Source: an uncultured bacterium
GTDB lineage: Bacteria; Patescibacteriota; CALEFQ01
Direction: 5' to 3'
NCBI GenBank assembly: GCA_937877125.1
Contig: CALEFQ010000014.1
Location: 1 to 53,414 of the forward strand
Length of the DNA stretch: 53,414 nucleotides
Positions within the stretch are counted from its first letter, which is position 1; every line of letters starts with the position of its first letter. The position numbers were made by a program, and so were the translations under genes. Of the stretch, positions 23,036 through 32,336 are shown one piece after another. Under the pieces are notes generated by a model. The model was given only the letters and a program-made list of their open reading frames with translations, searched no databases and was not told the DNA's origin.

Positions 23036-25945
23036 ATGACACCCCGACCCACCCAAAACTGGTTTTACCAAGAAACCCGCTCCGACGGGCCGTTTTGGCC
23101 TAAGAAAAAAGATGCCGTCCTTAAGAAACAAAAAAAGACGGCTGGCCAGGAAAAAAGTGAACCCCCAAAAAAGAAACGGTGGAAAAAAATCCTGAAAATA
23201 ACCGGCTATGTCTTTTTAGCGCTGGCGATTTTTATCCTGGCGGTTTTCCTATGGGTGGCTAAAGATTTGCCTTCCAGCAAGGATATCCTTAGTGGACGCC
23301 TAGTGGATCAAGCGACGCAAATTTACGACCGAACAGGTGAGCACCTCTTGTATGAAATCCACGGCGACGAAAATCGCACCTTGGTCAAGCTGACTGATCT
23401 GCCTAAGCATATTCCAGAAGCGACTATCGCCATTGAAGACGACGCTTTTTATCATCATTTTGGGTTTGATGTCCAGGGCATTATCCGCGCCGCTTGGAAG
23501 GATATTACCGGCCAAGGCTACTCCCAGGGCGGATCAACTATCACCCAACAACTAATCAAAAACACTATCCTGACCCCGGAAAAGACCTTTACCAGAAAGG
23601 TAAAGGAGCTTATTATGGCCATCGAATTAGAAATAAAACTTAGCAAGAACGATATCCTAGAGCTATACCTAAACGCCATTCCGTACGGATCAAACGCTTA
23701 TGGGATAGAGGCCGCTTCCCAAAATTACTTCAGTAAACCGGCGGCGGAATTGGATCTGGCCCAGGCCGCGTTGCTGGCCGGAATCGCGCAAGCGCCGACT
23801 TATTATTCCCCGATCAACCACCCCGAGAGGGCCAAAAACCGCCAGGAAAAAGTCCTAGATCGTATGGTTGAAGAAGGTTATATCACCGAGGCGGAAGCGA
23901 CCGATGCCAAGGCGGAAGATATTAAAGTGGCCGTCCGAAAAAATATCGCCACCGCTCCTCATTTTGTCGATTACCTCAAGGAAATATTGGTGGAAAAATA
24001 CGGGATCAAAAAAGTGGAAACGGGTGGATTGAAAGTAATTTCCACCTTAAACCTAGATCATCAAAAAATCGCGGAAGAGGTTCTCGCGGAACAAAGAGCC
24101 GCCAACCAAAAATACGACGTCCATAATGGCGCCCTGGTTTCAGTCGACGCAAAAACCGGAGAAATCTTAGCCATGGTCGGCTCGGTCGACTACTACCAGG
24201 ATGAAGACGAAGGCGGTAAAATGGACGGCCAGGTTAATGTCACTACTTCTTACCGCTCCCCTGGTTCTTCGATTAAGCCCCTGGAATACGCGACGGCCTT
24301 TGCGCGCGGGTTTCCCCCGACGACGATGGTTTATGACGTTCGGACATCTTTCGGAGCCGACGGCAGCGGCCAGGAATATATCCCGAAAAATTTCAGCGGC
24401 GGCTTTGCCGGACCAATCAGTTTCCGCTCTGCTCTCCAGCAATCACTGAATATTCCGGCCGTCAAAGCGTATTATCTGGCCGGCGCGGAAAACGTCTCTA
24501 CGATGGCCGCCAAACTAGGTTATGATAATTTCGTGGCGGGCAAAGAATACGGACTGGCGACCGCTATTGGCGGAAAGGAAGTCATGGCGTTGGACCATGT
24601 TGGGATGTTCCAAGCTTTCTCCAACCGGGGAAAATTCATGGATCCGACCGGGATCCTGAAAGTCACCGACTGGTCAGGCAATGTCCTGGAAGAAATCGAC
24701 TTGGGGCGCGGGACTCAGGTCATGGACCAGAATGTGGCCGATAACATGAATAATGTCTTGTCTGATAACAACGCCCGGACCTGGGGAAAGCGGGAATTAG
24801 TTTTAAAAGATCGTCCCGTTGCCGCCAAAACCGGTACCAGCAATAAAGAATTTGGCGGCGGCATCAGGCCGAATAATCTCTGGACTTGCGGTTATACCCC
24901 CCAAATCGCCACAGCCGTTTGGGTCGGTAATAGCAATGGGTCGGCATTGGCGATGAGTGCAGAGGGATTGATTAATGCCGCTCCGATTTGGCAGAAATAT
25001 ATGAACCGCGTCCATGAGGGTCTGCCTGTAGAAGAATTCAGCGAACCGCAAACTATCGAATCTAATAAGCCCATTTTACAAGGCCGGCTTTCCGGCGAAG
25101 TGGAAGTGGAAATTTGCCAGCCATCCGGACTTTTAGCCAATGAATACTGCCCGGCTGCAAAACGAGAAAAGAAAAAATTTCGCGACGCCCATTGTATTTT
25201 GTATTACGTCAACCGTCTTGATCCTTTAGGTGATCGTCCGAAAAATCCAAAAGACGACCCACAATTCAAAAACTGGGAAGACGGGGTGCGTGCTTGGGCG
25301 GAATCCAGTGATTTTGGCGGGATCCCACCAACAGAAACAGATACCTTACATAACCCGGAAAATTGGCCTTCAATATCAATCACTACTCCGAGTAGTGGTG
25401 CCACCATTACTTCAGGAATTTTCTCCGTCGCCGTAAATGTTTCCGGTAAAAACCAGATTAAAGAAGTTGTTTATACCCTGGATGGGAAAAAAGTCGGTTC
25501 CGCCACCAAAAGTCCTTTCGGGGCTGACTTGGTGATCCCGGCCGGACTGACTAACGGTTTCCATACCCTCAGCGCGACAGTTTATGATATCGCTGACAAT
25601 AAAGCAGAAACTAACTTAGATCTGAATTTTAAGGTCACTAATGTCAAACCGTCTGTGTCTCTGATGTCACCTGGCAGCGGAACAACGGTTTCGGGCGGCG
25701 GCGCGGTTTTGGTTTCGGCCAAAGCTTCTGGTAGCACGCCGATAACCCGGGTAGAGTTTTTCGCGCAAAAGCCGGACGGAGAAGTTTCGTCTTTCGGTGC
25801 CGATTCCTCACCTGACGGTTCTGGGCTCTATGGCATGACCTGGACGGCCGGCAGTGACCGGGGTACTTATTATTTATTTGCCCAGGCACAGGATGAGGCG
25901 GGAAATACCGCCCAAAGCGGCAAAGCGGCCATTACCGTTAATTAA
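23036..25945 (+). CDS. Class A penicillin-binding protein (PBP1A type) with C-terminal Ig-like domains
   Basis: This 969-aa peptidoglycan synthase has a basic cytoplasmic N-terminus and a membrane span at about 57-78. The GT51 glycosyltransferase has IAIEDDAFYHHFGFD and GGSTITQQLIKN. The transpeptidase has the active site SPGSSIKP (SxxK), SLN, and KTGTSNKEF (KTG). After the catalytic part come two Ig-like modules (about 760-965) with ITTPSSGATITSGIF and LMSPGSGTTVSGG. It polymerises and crosslinks glycan outside the membrane. The added Ig-like domains suggest surface anchoring. It precedes a c-di-AMP-receptor-like pseudogene and an LCP gene: a wall-homeostasis unit. Confidence 0.96.
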   Translation: MTPRPTQNWFYQETRSDGPFWPKKKDAVLKKQKKTAGQEKSEPPKKKRWKKILKITGYVFLALAIFILAVFLWVAKDLPSSKDILSGRLVDQATQIYDRTGEHLLYEIHGDENRTLVKLTDLPKHIPEATIAIEDDAFYHHFGFDVQGIIRAAWKDITGQGYSQGGSTITQQLIKNTILTPEKTFTRKVKELIMAIELEIKLSKNDILELYLNAIPYGSNAYGIEAASQNYFSKPAAELDLAQAALLAGIAQAPTYYSPINHPERAKNRQEKVLDRMVEEGYITEAEATDAKAEDIKVAVRKNIATAPHFVDYLKEILVEKYGIKKVETGGLKVISTLNLDHQKIAEEVLAEQRAANQKYDVHNGALVSVDAKTGEILAMVGSVDYYQDEDEGGKMDGQVNVTTSYRSPGSSIKPLEYATAFARGFPPTTMVYDVRTSFGADGSGQEYIPKNFSGGFAGPISFRSALQQSLNIPAVKAYYLAGAENVSTMAAKLGYDNFVAGKEYGLATAIGGKEVMALDHVGMFQAFSNRGKFMDPTGILKVTDWSGNVLEEIDLGRGTQVMDQNVADNMNNVLSDNNARTWGKRELVLKDRPVAAKTGTSNKEFGGGIRPNNLWTCGYTPQIATAVWVGNSNGSALAMSAEGLINAAPIWQKYMNRVHEGLPVEEFSEPQTIESNKPILQGRLSGEVEVEICQPSGLLANEYCPAAKREKKKFRDAHCILYYVNRLDPLGDRPKNPKDDPQFKNWEDGVRAWAESSDFGGIPPTETDTLHNPENWPSISITTPSSGATITSGIFSVAVNVSGKNQIKEVVYTLDGKKVGSATKSPFGADLVIPAGLTNGFHTLSATVYDIADNKAETNLDLNFKVTNVKPSVSLMSPGSGTTVSGGGAVLVSAKASGSTPITRVEFFAQKPDGEVSSFGADSSPDGSGLYGMTWTAGSDRGTYYLFAQAQDEAGNTAQSGKAAITVN

Positions 25946-25951
25946 ACCAAT

Positions 25952-26299
25952 ATGAACAAGCTGGTTTACATCATTACCAGGAAAAAACACGCGGCTAATC
26001 TGATAAAAGACTTGCTGGCCCAGAAATTTTTTATCACCGAATTGGAGGCTAATGGCGGATTTTCGCGGGAGAAACTCTCGATTATTCTCCTGGGGACCGA
26101 CGAAGAAAAAATAGATAACCTGCTTTAAATTACCAAAAAAAACTGCTCTTCCCATGAAGAAATAAATATTAACGGCGTCCCCTTGCCGGTACAAGGACAA
26201 GAAGATATAATCCAGTCTCAGGCCGGTGACAAAGTCAGAGTCAAAGTCGGCGGGGCCACGGTCTTTATCACCAACCTGGAACGTATGGAAAAAATATAG
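25952..26299 (+). pseudogene. Cyclic-di-AMP receptor-like (DUF970/DarA) gene with internal TAA
   Basis: Read from ATG 25952, the frame gives MNKLVYIITRKKHAANLI, then LEANGGFSREKLSIILLGTD, a TAA at codon 59 (26126-26128), then ITKKNCSSHEEININGVPL and GGATVFITNLERMEKI, ending at TAG 26297. Both halves match the PII-like c-di-AMP receptor family (N-half Gly-Gly-Phe loop, C-half GGATVF). So a single nonsense codon splits an otherwise intact 115-aa gene; a one-base change (GAA, CAA or AAA to TAA) would explain it. It may be an assembly error, true loss, or readthrough. It sits 6 bp after PBP1A and 2 bp before LCP. Confidence 0.8.
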
Positions 26300-26301
26300 C
26301 T

Positions 26302-27612
26302 ATGCCCAAGATAGATCCGGCGCTAAAAAATTCCCTTGATCAATTGGATCAGGCGAAAAAAAAGAAACGAAAAAAAGGCTGTTTAAGAGCCTTTTTGATC
26401 GTTTTGGCTATTTTAGCCATCCTTTTAGGCCTGGCTTATTTAACTTTTTTCTCCCCTTTTGCTTTCCCTGGTTTGGGCCTAAGAGGTGAACTAGGCGGCC
26501 AAATCAATATTCTGGTTTTGGGACGCGGCGGCGAGGGGCATAGCGGCGCCAATCTCACTGATACGATTATGCTGGTGATGATCCGGCCGGGCGATAAAAA
26601 AGTCGCTATGCTGTCTATCCCCCGCGACTTATGGGTTGAGACCCCTAAATACGGTGCCAGTAAAATAAACGCTGTTTTCAGCGCCGCTAAAAATTCCGGC
26701 AAGAGCGATGAGGCGGCCATTGATCTGGTAAAACAACACGTCTCCGAAATAACCGGCGTGAACCCGGATTATTACGCGCTGATTGATTTTGAAGGTATGC
26801 GGGAAATGGTTGACGCCGTCGGCGGAATTGACGTCACAGTTGATACTGAATTCAACGATACCTTGCATAAAATTCACTACAAAAAAGGGGTTAATCATTT
26901 TGATGGCGAGCAGGCGGTTATGTACTCCCGAGCGCGCTATGCCGATTCCGGTGAAGGATCAGATTTCCAGCGAGCCGACAGACAGCAGGATATTATCATG
27001 TCACTGAAAGACAAGGCCATGACTTCGGAAACCTTACTTAATCCGGGAAAACTAAGTGCCCTTTATGACCAATATCAGAAAAATATCATTACTGATATCA
27101 GTTTAAGGGAATTAAGCCGGTTGCGGGTTTTGGCCGGAGATTTATCCGATGAAAAAACCATCAAAGCGGTTTATAGCACATCTAATGTGCTGGTTTCCGG
27201 GAAATCAAGTGGTGGAGCCTATATCTTGAAGACGAAAACTGGCGACTGGACCGAGACTAGGGCGTTAGCAAAAAATATCTTCAAAGACCAGCCTTCAGTC
27301 ATGATTCTCAACGGCACTAAAGAAGCAGGGAAGGCCAAAAGCGAGTCCGAGAACCTAAAGGCCTCTGGTTATAATATCCTGGGGCAAGCCGATGCCGATC
27401 GTCACACTTATATTCAAACCATGGTTTACGATAACCGCGGCCAATACGGGAAAGAAGCTAAAAAATTAGCGAATAAATATGACGGAGTGGTGGCGGAAGG
27501 TAAATACGAAAAACAACAAGCGGATCTTGTTGTGGTCTTAGGGCAGGGAGAGGTCAAGACTTCCTGGTTCGATAAACTCTGGGGTTGGATTAAACCCGAG
27601 CCAAAAATGTAA
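26302..27612 (+). CDS. LytR-CpsA-Psr (LCP) family protein with LytR_C domain
   Basis: This 436-aa protein has a Lys-rich N-terminus, a membrane span at about 27-50, and an LCP domain (ILVLGRGGEGHSGANLTDTIMLVMIRP, LSIPRDLWVETPKYGASKINAVF, GVNHFDGEQAVMYSRARYADSGEGSDFQRADRQQDIIMSL). A LytR_C-type domain (SVMILNGTKEAGKAKSESENL) follows. LCP enzymes move glycopolymers from a lipid carrier onto the cell wall. Context is the PBP1A gene upstream, so it belongs to wall assembly. A terminator for it lies inside the tail of dciA. Confidence 0.95.
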   Translation: MPKIDPALKNSLDQLDQAKKKKRKKGCLRAFLIVLAILAILLGLAYLTFFSPFAFPGLGLRGELGGQINILVLGRGGEGHSGANLTDTIMLVMIRPGDKKVAMLSIPRDLWVETPKYGASKINAVFSAAKNSGKSDEAAIDLVKQHVSEITGVNPDYYALIDFEGMREMVDAVGGIDVTVDTEFNDTLHKIHYKKGVNHFDGEQAVMYSRARYADSGEGSDFQRADRQQDIIMSLKDKAMTSETLLNPGKLSALYDQYQKNIITDISLRELSRLRVLAGDLSDEKTIKAVYSTSNVLVSGKSSGGAYILKTKTGDWTETRALAKNIFKDQPSVMILNGTKEAGKAKSESENLKASGYNILGQADADRHTYIQTMVYDNRGQYGKEAKKLANKYDGVVAEGKYEKQQADLVVVLGQGEVKTSWFDKLWGWIKPEPKM

Positions 27613-27906
27613 TTATTGTTTGACGATTATTTTTATCCGGCTTACTTTCTGGCCGGATTTTTTGTTTATTCGCTCCAATAATTCCGGCTCGCGCCAGTGA
27701 ATCGCTTGGGCATAATTAGATGAAGGAACGCCGATCTTAATCACCCCGTCGGTAAAAGAAATTGTCTCAATCGGGGTCAATATCTCTCGGGGAAAAATTT
27801 GAGCTGCCTCTTGATCAAAAATCTGGCAGACGGAAACCGCCTGGACTGGAAGCTTTAAACCGTAACGGTTAACCAGCTTATTTAATTCGGCCTGGATATT
27901 ATTCAT
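27613..27906 (-). CDS. dciA: DciA-like DUF721 protein
   Basis: This 97-aa protein, with MNNIQAELNKLVNRYGLK, IFPREILTPIETISFTDG and the SSNYAQAIHWREPELLERIN C-terminal motif, matches the DUF721/DciA family that helps load the replicative helicase in bacteria lacking DnaC or DnaI. It is the last gene of the dnaN-TSP3-recF-dciA unit and overlaps recF by 8 bp. The rightward LCP terminator (27635-27663) is embedded in its 3' end, so both reading and termination constrain that DNA. Confidence 0.78.
   Translation of the reverse strand: MNNIQAELNKLVNRYGLKLPVQAVSVCQIFDQEAAQIFPREILTPIETISFTDGVIKIGVPSSNYAQAIHWREPELLERINKKSGQKVSRIKIIVKQ
27635..27663 (+). terminator. LCP terminator inside dciA
   Basis: ATCCGGC (27635-27641) pairs with GCCGGAT (27652-27658), followed by T6. 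It lies within the convergent dciA coding frame. Confidence 0.75.
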
Positions 27907-29041
27907 GGTAATTGCTTATTTGTCCGTCGGCGACATTAAAGATTGACAGCGGACGACCTAGCACTGGCTTTAAGCTGGCGCTATCGGTTGTCGTCAAAAA
28001 ACATTGCGCCGATCCTAAGTTTTTTACCAATGCTTTTTGCCGAGAAAAATCCAGTTCGGAAAAAACATCATCCAACAGCAGGGCCGGTGTTTTTTCAGTT
28101 CGGCTCTCAATGAATTTTTTTTCCCGAAATTTTAAGGCCAGGACGGCACTGCGCCATTCCCCGCGGGACCCGCTTTGAACCAAGGGGCGGTTGTTTAACA
28201 GAAAAACAAAATCATCGCGATGGGGGCCGACAGTAGTTTGCTTGACTAATAGATCCTTGGACCAATTTTTTCGCCAACTGCTTTGTAATAAACTGAATAA
28301 CTGCTGATCAGCCAAAAGTAATTCCACCCCGGGCATGTCTAGGGCTGGCTGATAGGCCAATTTTAACTGGCTGGAATCATGGCTTAAACTTTGGTAGTCG
28401 TGGGTCAATTCTTGGTTAATAAATTCCAAAAAAAGCGATCTTTCTTTGATTAAGCGACTCCCTTCAGCCGCCATTTGAGCCTCCCAGATCTCCGCTTGAG
28501 AGCGCGCAAGGGGTTTTAAACCGGTAGACTCAAAGATAAGGGCATTACGCTGTTCCAGGGCCTGATTATAGCGTTGTAGGGCCTCGTGATAGCGAGAAAA
28601 TATTTGTCCCAGCACAATATCTAAATAGCGCCGCCGATCCTTAGGGTTGGCCGAGACCAATAATAAATCATCCGGCGAAAAAAGAACTGTCAAAAAATTC
28701 CCGACGGCTTTACGAGACAAAATTTTAGCCCCGTTAATAGTGACGATTCGTTTAGGAGACTGCTTGGTATTTTCTTTCGCGAGCGCAGAGACGATATTTT
28801 GCCGCTGTCCATCGTCATTAACTAAACCCTCTACCCTGGTAAAATCATTTCCCCATCTAATTAAATCCGGGGTATGAGAGGTGCGCCAAGATTTAAATAA
28901 TGACAAAAAACGAATCGCTTCTAAGAGATTCGTTTTGCCAGTTGCGTTCGCGCCGACCAGGACAATTACTTGGTCAGGAAAACAAACAGACAACTTTTGA
29001 TAATTACGAAAGTTTTGGAGCTTGAGTGTTTGTAGGTACAT
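27899..29041 (-). CDS. recF: RecF, DNA repair/replication SMC-like ATPase
   Basis: This 380-aa protein has Walker A GANATGKTNLLEAI near residue 31 and Walker B ALLLDDVFSELD near the C-terminus. Hallmark recombination-mediator regions lie between (LLVSANPKDRRRYLDIVLG, TVGPHRDDF). RecF loads RecA at gaps with RecO and RecR. It overlaps dciA by 8 bp and follows the TSP3 gene by 4 bp. It is in the usual dnaA-dnaN-recF order, with the TSP3 gene inserted. Confidence 0.96.
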   Translation of the reverse strand: MYLQTLKLQNFRNYQKLSVCFPDQVIVLVGANATGKTNLLEAIRFLSLFKSWRTSHTPDLIRWGNDFTRVEGLVNDDGQRQNIVSALAKENTKQSPKRIVTINGAKILSRKAVGNFLTVLFSPDDLLLVSANPKDRRRYLDIVLGQIFSRYHEALQRYNQALEQRNALIFESTGLKPLARSQAEIWEAQMAAEGSRLIKERSLFLEFINQELTHDYQSLSHDSSQLKLAYQPALDMPGVELLLADQQLFSLLQSSWRKNWSKDLLVKQTTVGPHRDDFVFLLNNRPLVQSGSRGEWRSAVLALKFREKKFIESRTEKTPALLLDDVFSELDFSRQKALVKNLGSAQCFLTTTDSASLKPVLGRPLSIFNVADGQISNYHE

Positions 29042-29045
29042 AACC

Positions 29046-29339
29046 CTAGCGTGAGGGCGGATTCAAGGGATCAAAACCGGAATCAATTTCTTGTTTATCG
29101 GAATAACCGTCGTTATCGGTATCTTTTTTATGCGGATCGGTATGATAATTCTCCATTTCCTGCTTATTGGTCAAACCGTCACCGTCACTATCTAATTTCT
29201 CGTCAATAAGCTTATCGGAGGTGGTGGTTGTTTGAGTATTGCCCGGAAAATAATAGGCCACGGCAAAAAAGGCGCTGGTGCCTAAGGCGGCCAAGCCAAT
29301 CGTCACTAAAACTAAAGCGATAACCAAAATTAATTTCAT
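29046..29339 (-). CDS. Small membrane-anchored TSP3/EF-hand-like protein
   Basis: This 97-aa protein has a hydrophobic N-terminal anchor (about 3-30) and two thrombospondin type-3-like Ca loops: DSDGDGLTNKQEM and DTDNDGYSDKQEI, spaced by YHTDPHKKD. It would face outside and bind calcium. Its position between recF and dnaN, with gaps of 4 bp and 1 bp, is unexpected for a surface protein. The same repeat type is in the sortase at 35030-35992, so they may share a partner. Confidence 0.85.
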   Translation of the reverse strand: MKLILVIALVLVTIGLAALGTSAFFAVAYYFPGNTQTTTTSDKLIDEKLDSDGDGLTNKQEMENYHTDPHKKDTDNDGYSDKQEIDSGFDPLNPPSR

Positions 29340-29340
29340 G

Positions 29341-30447
29341 CTATTGTTTTATCGGCATGACGACGTAAGTATAACCGTCGGCTTTACTGCTTCTTAGAAT
29401 CCCAGGGCCGGAAGAACTATTGGTCAGGAAAACAACCTGTTCAGTCTTTAAGCTGTTTAAGCCGTCAAGTAAGTAGCGATAATTAAAGATAACTTCTGAA
29501 GTCTCCCCTTTTATTTTGGCTTTTATTTTTGAAAGATTCTTGCCGACTTGGGAAGAAGACGCTTCCAGAGAAGTTGTTTGAGCGGGAACATTAAATTCAA
29601 AACGTAAATCATTGGCTCCGGCTTTGGCAAATAATCCGGTGACTTTTATTCCTTGTAAAAACTGTTCCCGGTCATAAAGAGCCTCGGTTTGGAAATTATC
29701 AGGAATAATCTGTTTATAGTCAGGATATTGCCCTTCAACCAATCTGGTTACTAAGCTGGAGTCGCCGTATTCAAACATCATTTCATTTTCGGATAGCGAT
29801 ATTTTTAGCTTTTCTTCGGCATCTTGACCGATGATATGTAATAATTCAGAAAATGTTTTAGCCGGAACAATGGCATTTTTTGGCTTTCCTGAGATTTTAA
29901 CATCTTTAATAATCCCCTCCGCCAGACGATAACTATCGGTTGCGGCCAAAGTAAGCTGGTTGCCGGATAGAGACATAAAAACCCCGGCTAATTCAGGGCG
30001 AGATTCATCAGAGGCGGCCGCAAAAGCAACTTTAGAAACAATTTCAATAAAATCACTGGCATCGACCGAGCAAATTTCTTTATCTTTTATTTTCGGGATT
30101 AAGGGGAATTCTTCCGGATCAATACCGTTTAAAGTAGCGTTGAAATCACCGCAAGAAATCTTTAAAATTTTATCCTGTGACTGTAAAGTTATATTTTCGG
30201 CAGGTAAAGAACGGATATACTCAGATAAAAGCTTGGCCGGAACCGTCACAGAACCAGCTTCTTCAACTTTCCCGCGAATTTTAACGGTAATACCGGTTTT
30301 GATATCGGTAGTAGAAAGTTTTAATTGCCCGCCTTCGGTCTGGATTAAAACATTAGCTAGAACTGGTAAGGTTGAATCACTCCCTACCGCCTGACTGACG
30401 ATGGACAGTCCTTTATTTAAATTTTCCTGAGTACAAATAATTTTCAT
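29341..30447 (-). CDS. dnaN: DNA polymerase III beta clamp
   Basis: This 368-aa sliding clamp opens MKIICTQENLNKGLSIVSQAV, holds three topologically similar domains and has the end motif YTYVVMPIKQ, which matches clamp C-termini. It tethers the replicative polymerase to DNA. It is preceded by 243 bp containing TATAAT on the minus strand (plus-strand 30510-30515) and by dnaA. Confidence 0.97.
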   Translation of the reverse strand: MKIICTQENLNKGLSIVSQAVGSDSTLPVLANVLIQTEGGQLKLSTTDIKTGITVKIRGKVEEAGSVTVPAKLLSEYIRSLPAENITLQSQDKILKISCGDFNATLNGIDPEEFPLIPKIKDKEICSVDASDFIEIVSKVAFAAASDESRPELAGVFMSLSGNQLTLAATDSYRLAEGIIKDVKISGKPKNAIVPAKTFSELLHIIGQDAEEKLKISLSENEMMFEYGDSSLVTRLVEGQYPDYKQIIPDNFQTEALYDREQFLQGIKVTGLFAKAGANDLRFEFNVPAQTTSLEASSSQVGKNLSKIKAKIKGETSEVIFNYRYLLDGLNSLKTEQVVFLTNSSSGPGILRSSKADGYTYVVMPIKQ

Positions 30448-30691
30448 AATTATTTATTTATCTTCTATCATTATTATCTTATAAGAGTTGTGAATTAGGT
30501 GGAAAAGGTATTATAGGTGCTATGTTAAGAGGAAACAGTTGTTTAATTATTTTCGGGAAAAGTTTTGAATAAAGTTGAAAGATTACAGGAAAAGTATTTT
30601 AGTCCGTGAGCTTGTTGAAAATATCTTACTTATCCAGTTTCTTTTGCACAAATATTTCCACCAGAAAAAGGTCTTATCAATAAGTTTTCCA
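30448..30691. other. dnaA-dnaN intergenic region
   Basis: An AT-rich, gene-free stretch. It holds a minus-strand TATAAT (30510-30515) for dnaN, and degenerate DnaA-box-like sequences such as CTTATCCAGT near 30630, plus GTGGAAA-type sequences. No strict TTATCCACA is present. It could contribute to oriC or hold dnaN regulation. Confidence 0.4.
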
Positions 30692-32053
30692 CTATGGCAG
30701 GTAAAGACGTTGTCGGATCAAATCAACTTCCTGGCGCAATTGCTCATTACCGTCTATTTCATCTTTTATTTTTTCACAGGCATGCATCGCGGTGGTGTGA
30801 TCACGGCCGCCTAATTCTGAACCGATAGAAGGAAAAGAAGAATTTATTTCTTCCCGCATTAAGAACATGGCGATTTGCCTAGGATTAACAATTTCTTTTT
30901 TCCGGCTAAGTCCCTGGAGATCGGCCGGCGACAAATTATAAAATGAGGTTACGGTTTCTATGATATGTTTAGGCGACAAGGCTTTCTTTTTAGGGTTAGC
31001 GATGATATTTGCCAAAACATTTTTAGTCATTTCTATATCCGGCAGATGGTCATTGAGTTGAGCGTGGGCGATCACCCGATTTAGGGCTCCCTCCAGTTCT
31101 CGAATATTATGCTGGATATTATTGGCGATATAATCGATAATTTCTTCCGTAACATTGAACTTTTTATCCCTGGCTTTAGCGAAAAGAATCGCTTTACGCG
31201 TCTCAAATTCAGGTTGGCCGATATCGGCAATCATCCCCCCCTCAAAACGAGAACGGAGCCGGTCTTCGATGGTCGGGATCGCTTTCGGCGGACGATCAGA
31301 AGTAAAAACAGTCTGTTTATTGGCATTATAGAGCGCGTTAAAGATATGGAATAATTCTTCTTGGGTTTTTTCCTTCCCGGACAAAAACTGGATATCATCG
31401 ATTACTAAGACATCGTATTCCATATAAAGATTTTTGAATTTCTCAATGGAATTGTTTTTGATGGCATTGACTAAGCCGCTAGTGAATCTTTCGCTGGTAG
31501 TGAAAAGAATAGTTTTGTGCGGCGTAGTTACCCGGATATGGTTACCAATCGCGTGTAAAAGATGGGTTTTTCCTAAGCCAACACCGCCGTAAATAAAAAG
31601 CGGGTTATATTGTTTCCCCGGGTTTTTAGCGACCGACTGACAGGCCGCGTGGGCCAGTTCATTTGAAGAACCAACGATAAAATTTTCAAAGGTGTAACGG
31701 GGATTTAAATTGGTCTTACTGTCGACTTCTTCAAAAGCCGGTACTGGGACTTGATTTTCCGGCAGGGTCCGGGCTACCGGCAGGGGGTTAGGGTTAGCGT
31801 GAGGGACTGTCCCAATCTGGTACGAAACCCGGCGGATCCGGTTGTTGGTTACCCGTTGCAGGGCGGCAAAAATTTCTTTGTTAAGTTTGTTTTCCAGCCA
31901 CTCTTTGGCAAATCCGTGCGGAACGCCGATAATAAATTCCCCGTTTTCCGAGGAAATAATACCCGTTCCTTTAAACCAGGTGTTAAATTTTGCTTTACTA
32001 ATAACCAGTTCCAGCTCGCCAAGCACTGTTTGCCAAATTTGATTATTATCCAT
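30692..32053 (-). CDS. dnaA: Chromosomal replication initiator DnaA
   Basis: This 453-aa protein has an N-terminal helicase-interaction domain MDNNQIWQTVLGELEL and a linker. The AAA+ core has Walker A GGVGLGKTH near residue 155 and Walker B DVLVIDDIQF. The C-terminal DNA-binding helix-turn-helix has the DnaA signature ELGGRDHTTAMHACEKI. It initiates replication by melting oriC. It faces left while rpmH and others face right, marking the intergenic region 32054-32336 as a strong origin candidate. Confidence 0.98.
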   Translation of the reverse strand: MDNNQIWQTVLGELELVISKAKFNTWFKGTGIISSENGEFIIGVPHGFAKEWLENKLNKEIFAALQRVTNNRIRRVSYQIGTVPHANPNPLPVARTLPENQVPVPAFEEVDSKTNLNPRYTFENFIVGSSNELAHAACQSVAKNPGKQYNPLFIYGGVGLGKTHLLHAIGNHIRVTTPHKTILFTTSERFTSGLVNAIKNNSIEKFKNLYMEYDVLVIDDIQFLSGKEKTQEELFHIFNALYNANKQTVFTSDRPPKAIPTIEDRLRSRFEGGMIADIGQPEFETRKAILFAKARDKKFNVTEEIIDYIANNIQHNIRELEGALNRVIAHAQLNDHLPDIEMTKNVLANIIANPKKKALSPKHIIETVTSFYNLSPADLQGLSRKKEIVNPRQIAMFLMREEINSSFPSIGSELGGRDHTTAMHACEKIKDEIDGNEQLRQEVDLIRQRLYLP

Positions 32054-32336
32054 TCCGGGTTTAAGGAGTAAACATCGGCTTGGAGTCTCTTTTAAGAGAT
32101 TATCCAGGAACCATGTTTAGAGTTACTTTTAGTTTTGAGATAAGTATAGCATAGAGAGGCCAGGTGGGGACGTCAAGGGTTGTTTAAAAATTGTTGAAAA
32201 TTTGTGTAAGAAAAATGATTGACAAATTTACAATCTTTGTTTTTTTTTAAAACAAAGTTTTTTTAATTGATCCGTTGACTCTCTTGAGCAGGTCAGTTAT
32301 ACTGCTACTTGCTATTATCTCTAAAATTCAGTTCCT
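32054..32336. other. Candidate oriC between dnaA and rpmH
   Basis: Divergent dnaA and rpmH flank this 283-bp, AT-rich stretch, typical of an origin. It has a strongly AT-rich tract at about 32175-32275 (DNA-unwinding element candidate) with a CTTTGTTTT/AAAACAAAG repeat near 32235-32257. The best DnaA-box-like match is TTATCCAGG near 32099; strict boxes are absent. It also holds the dnaA promoter (TATACT, minus strand, 32143-32148, extended TGC) and the rpmH promoter TTGACT-N17-TATACT (32275-32303). Confidence 0.6.
32275..32303 (+). promoter_or_regulatory. Promoter of rpmH
   Basis: TTGACT at 32275-32280, 17-bp spacer, TATACT at 32298-32303; leader about 27 nt. Confidence 0.75.

Noticed and set aside
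25952-26299. Alternative genetic code with TAA as sense
   Set aside because: TAA ends many genes here, and TGA is also a normal stop, so the code is standard.
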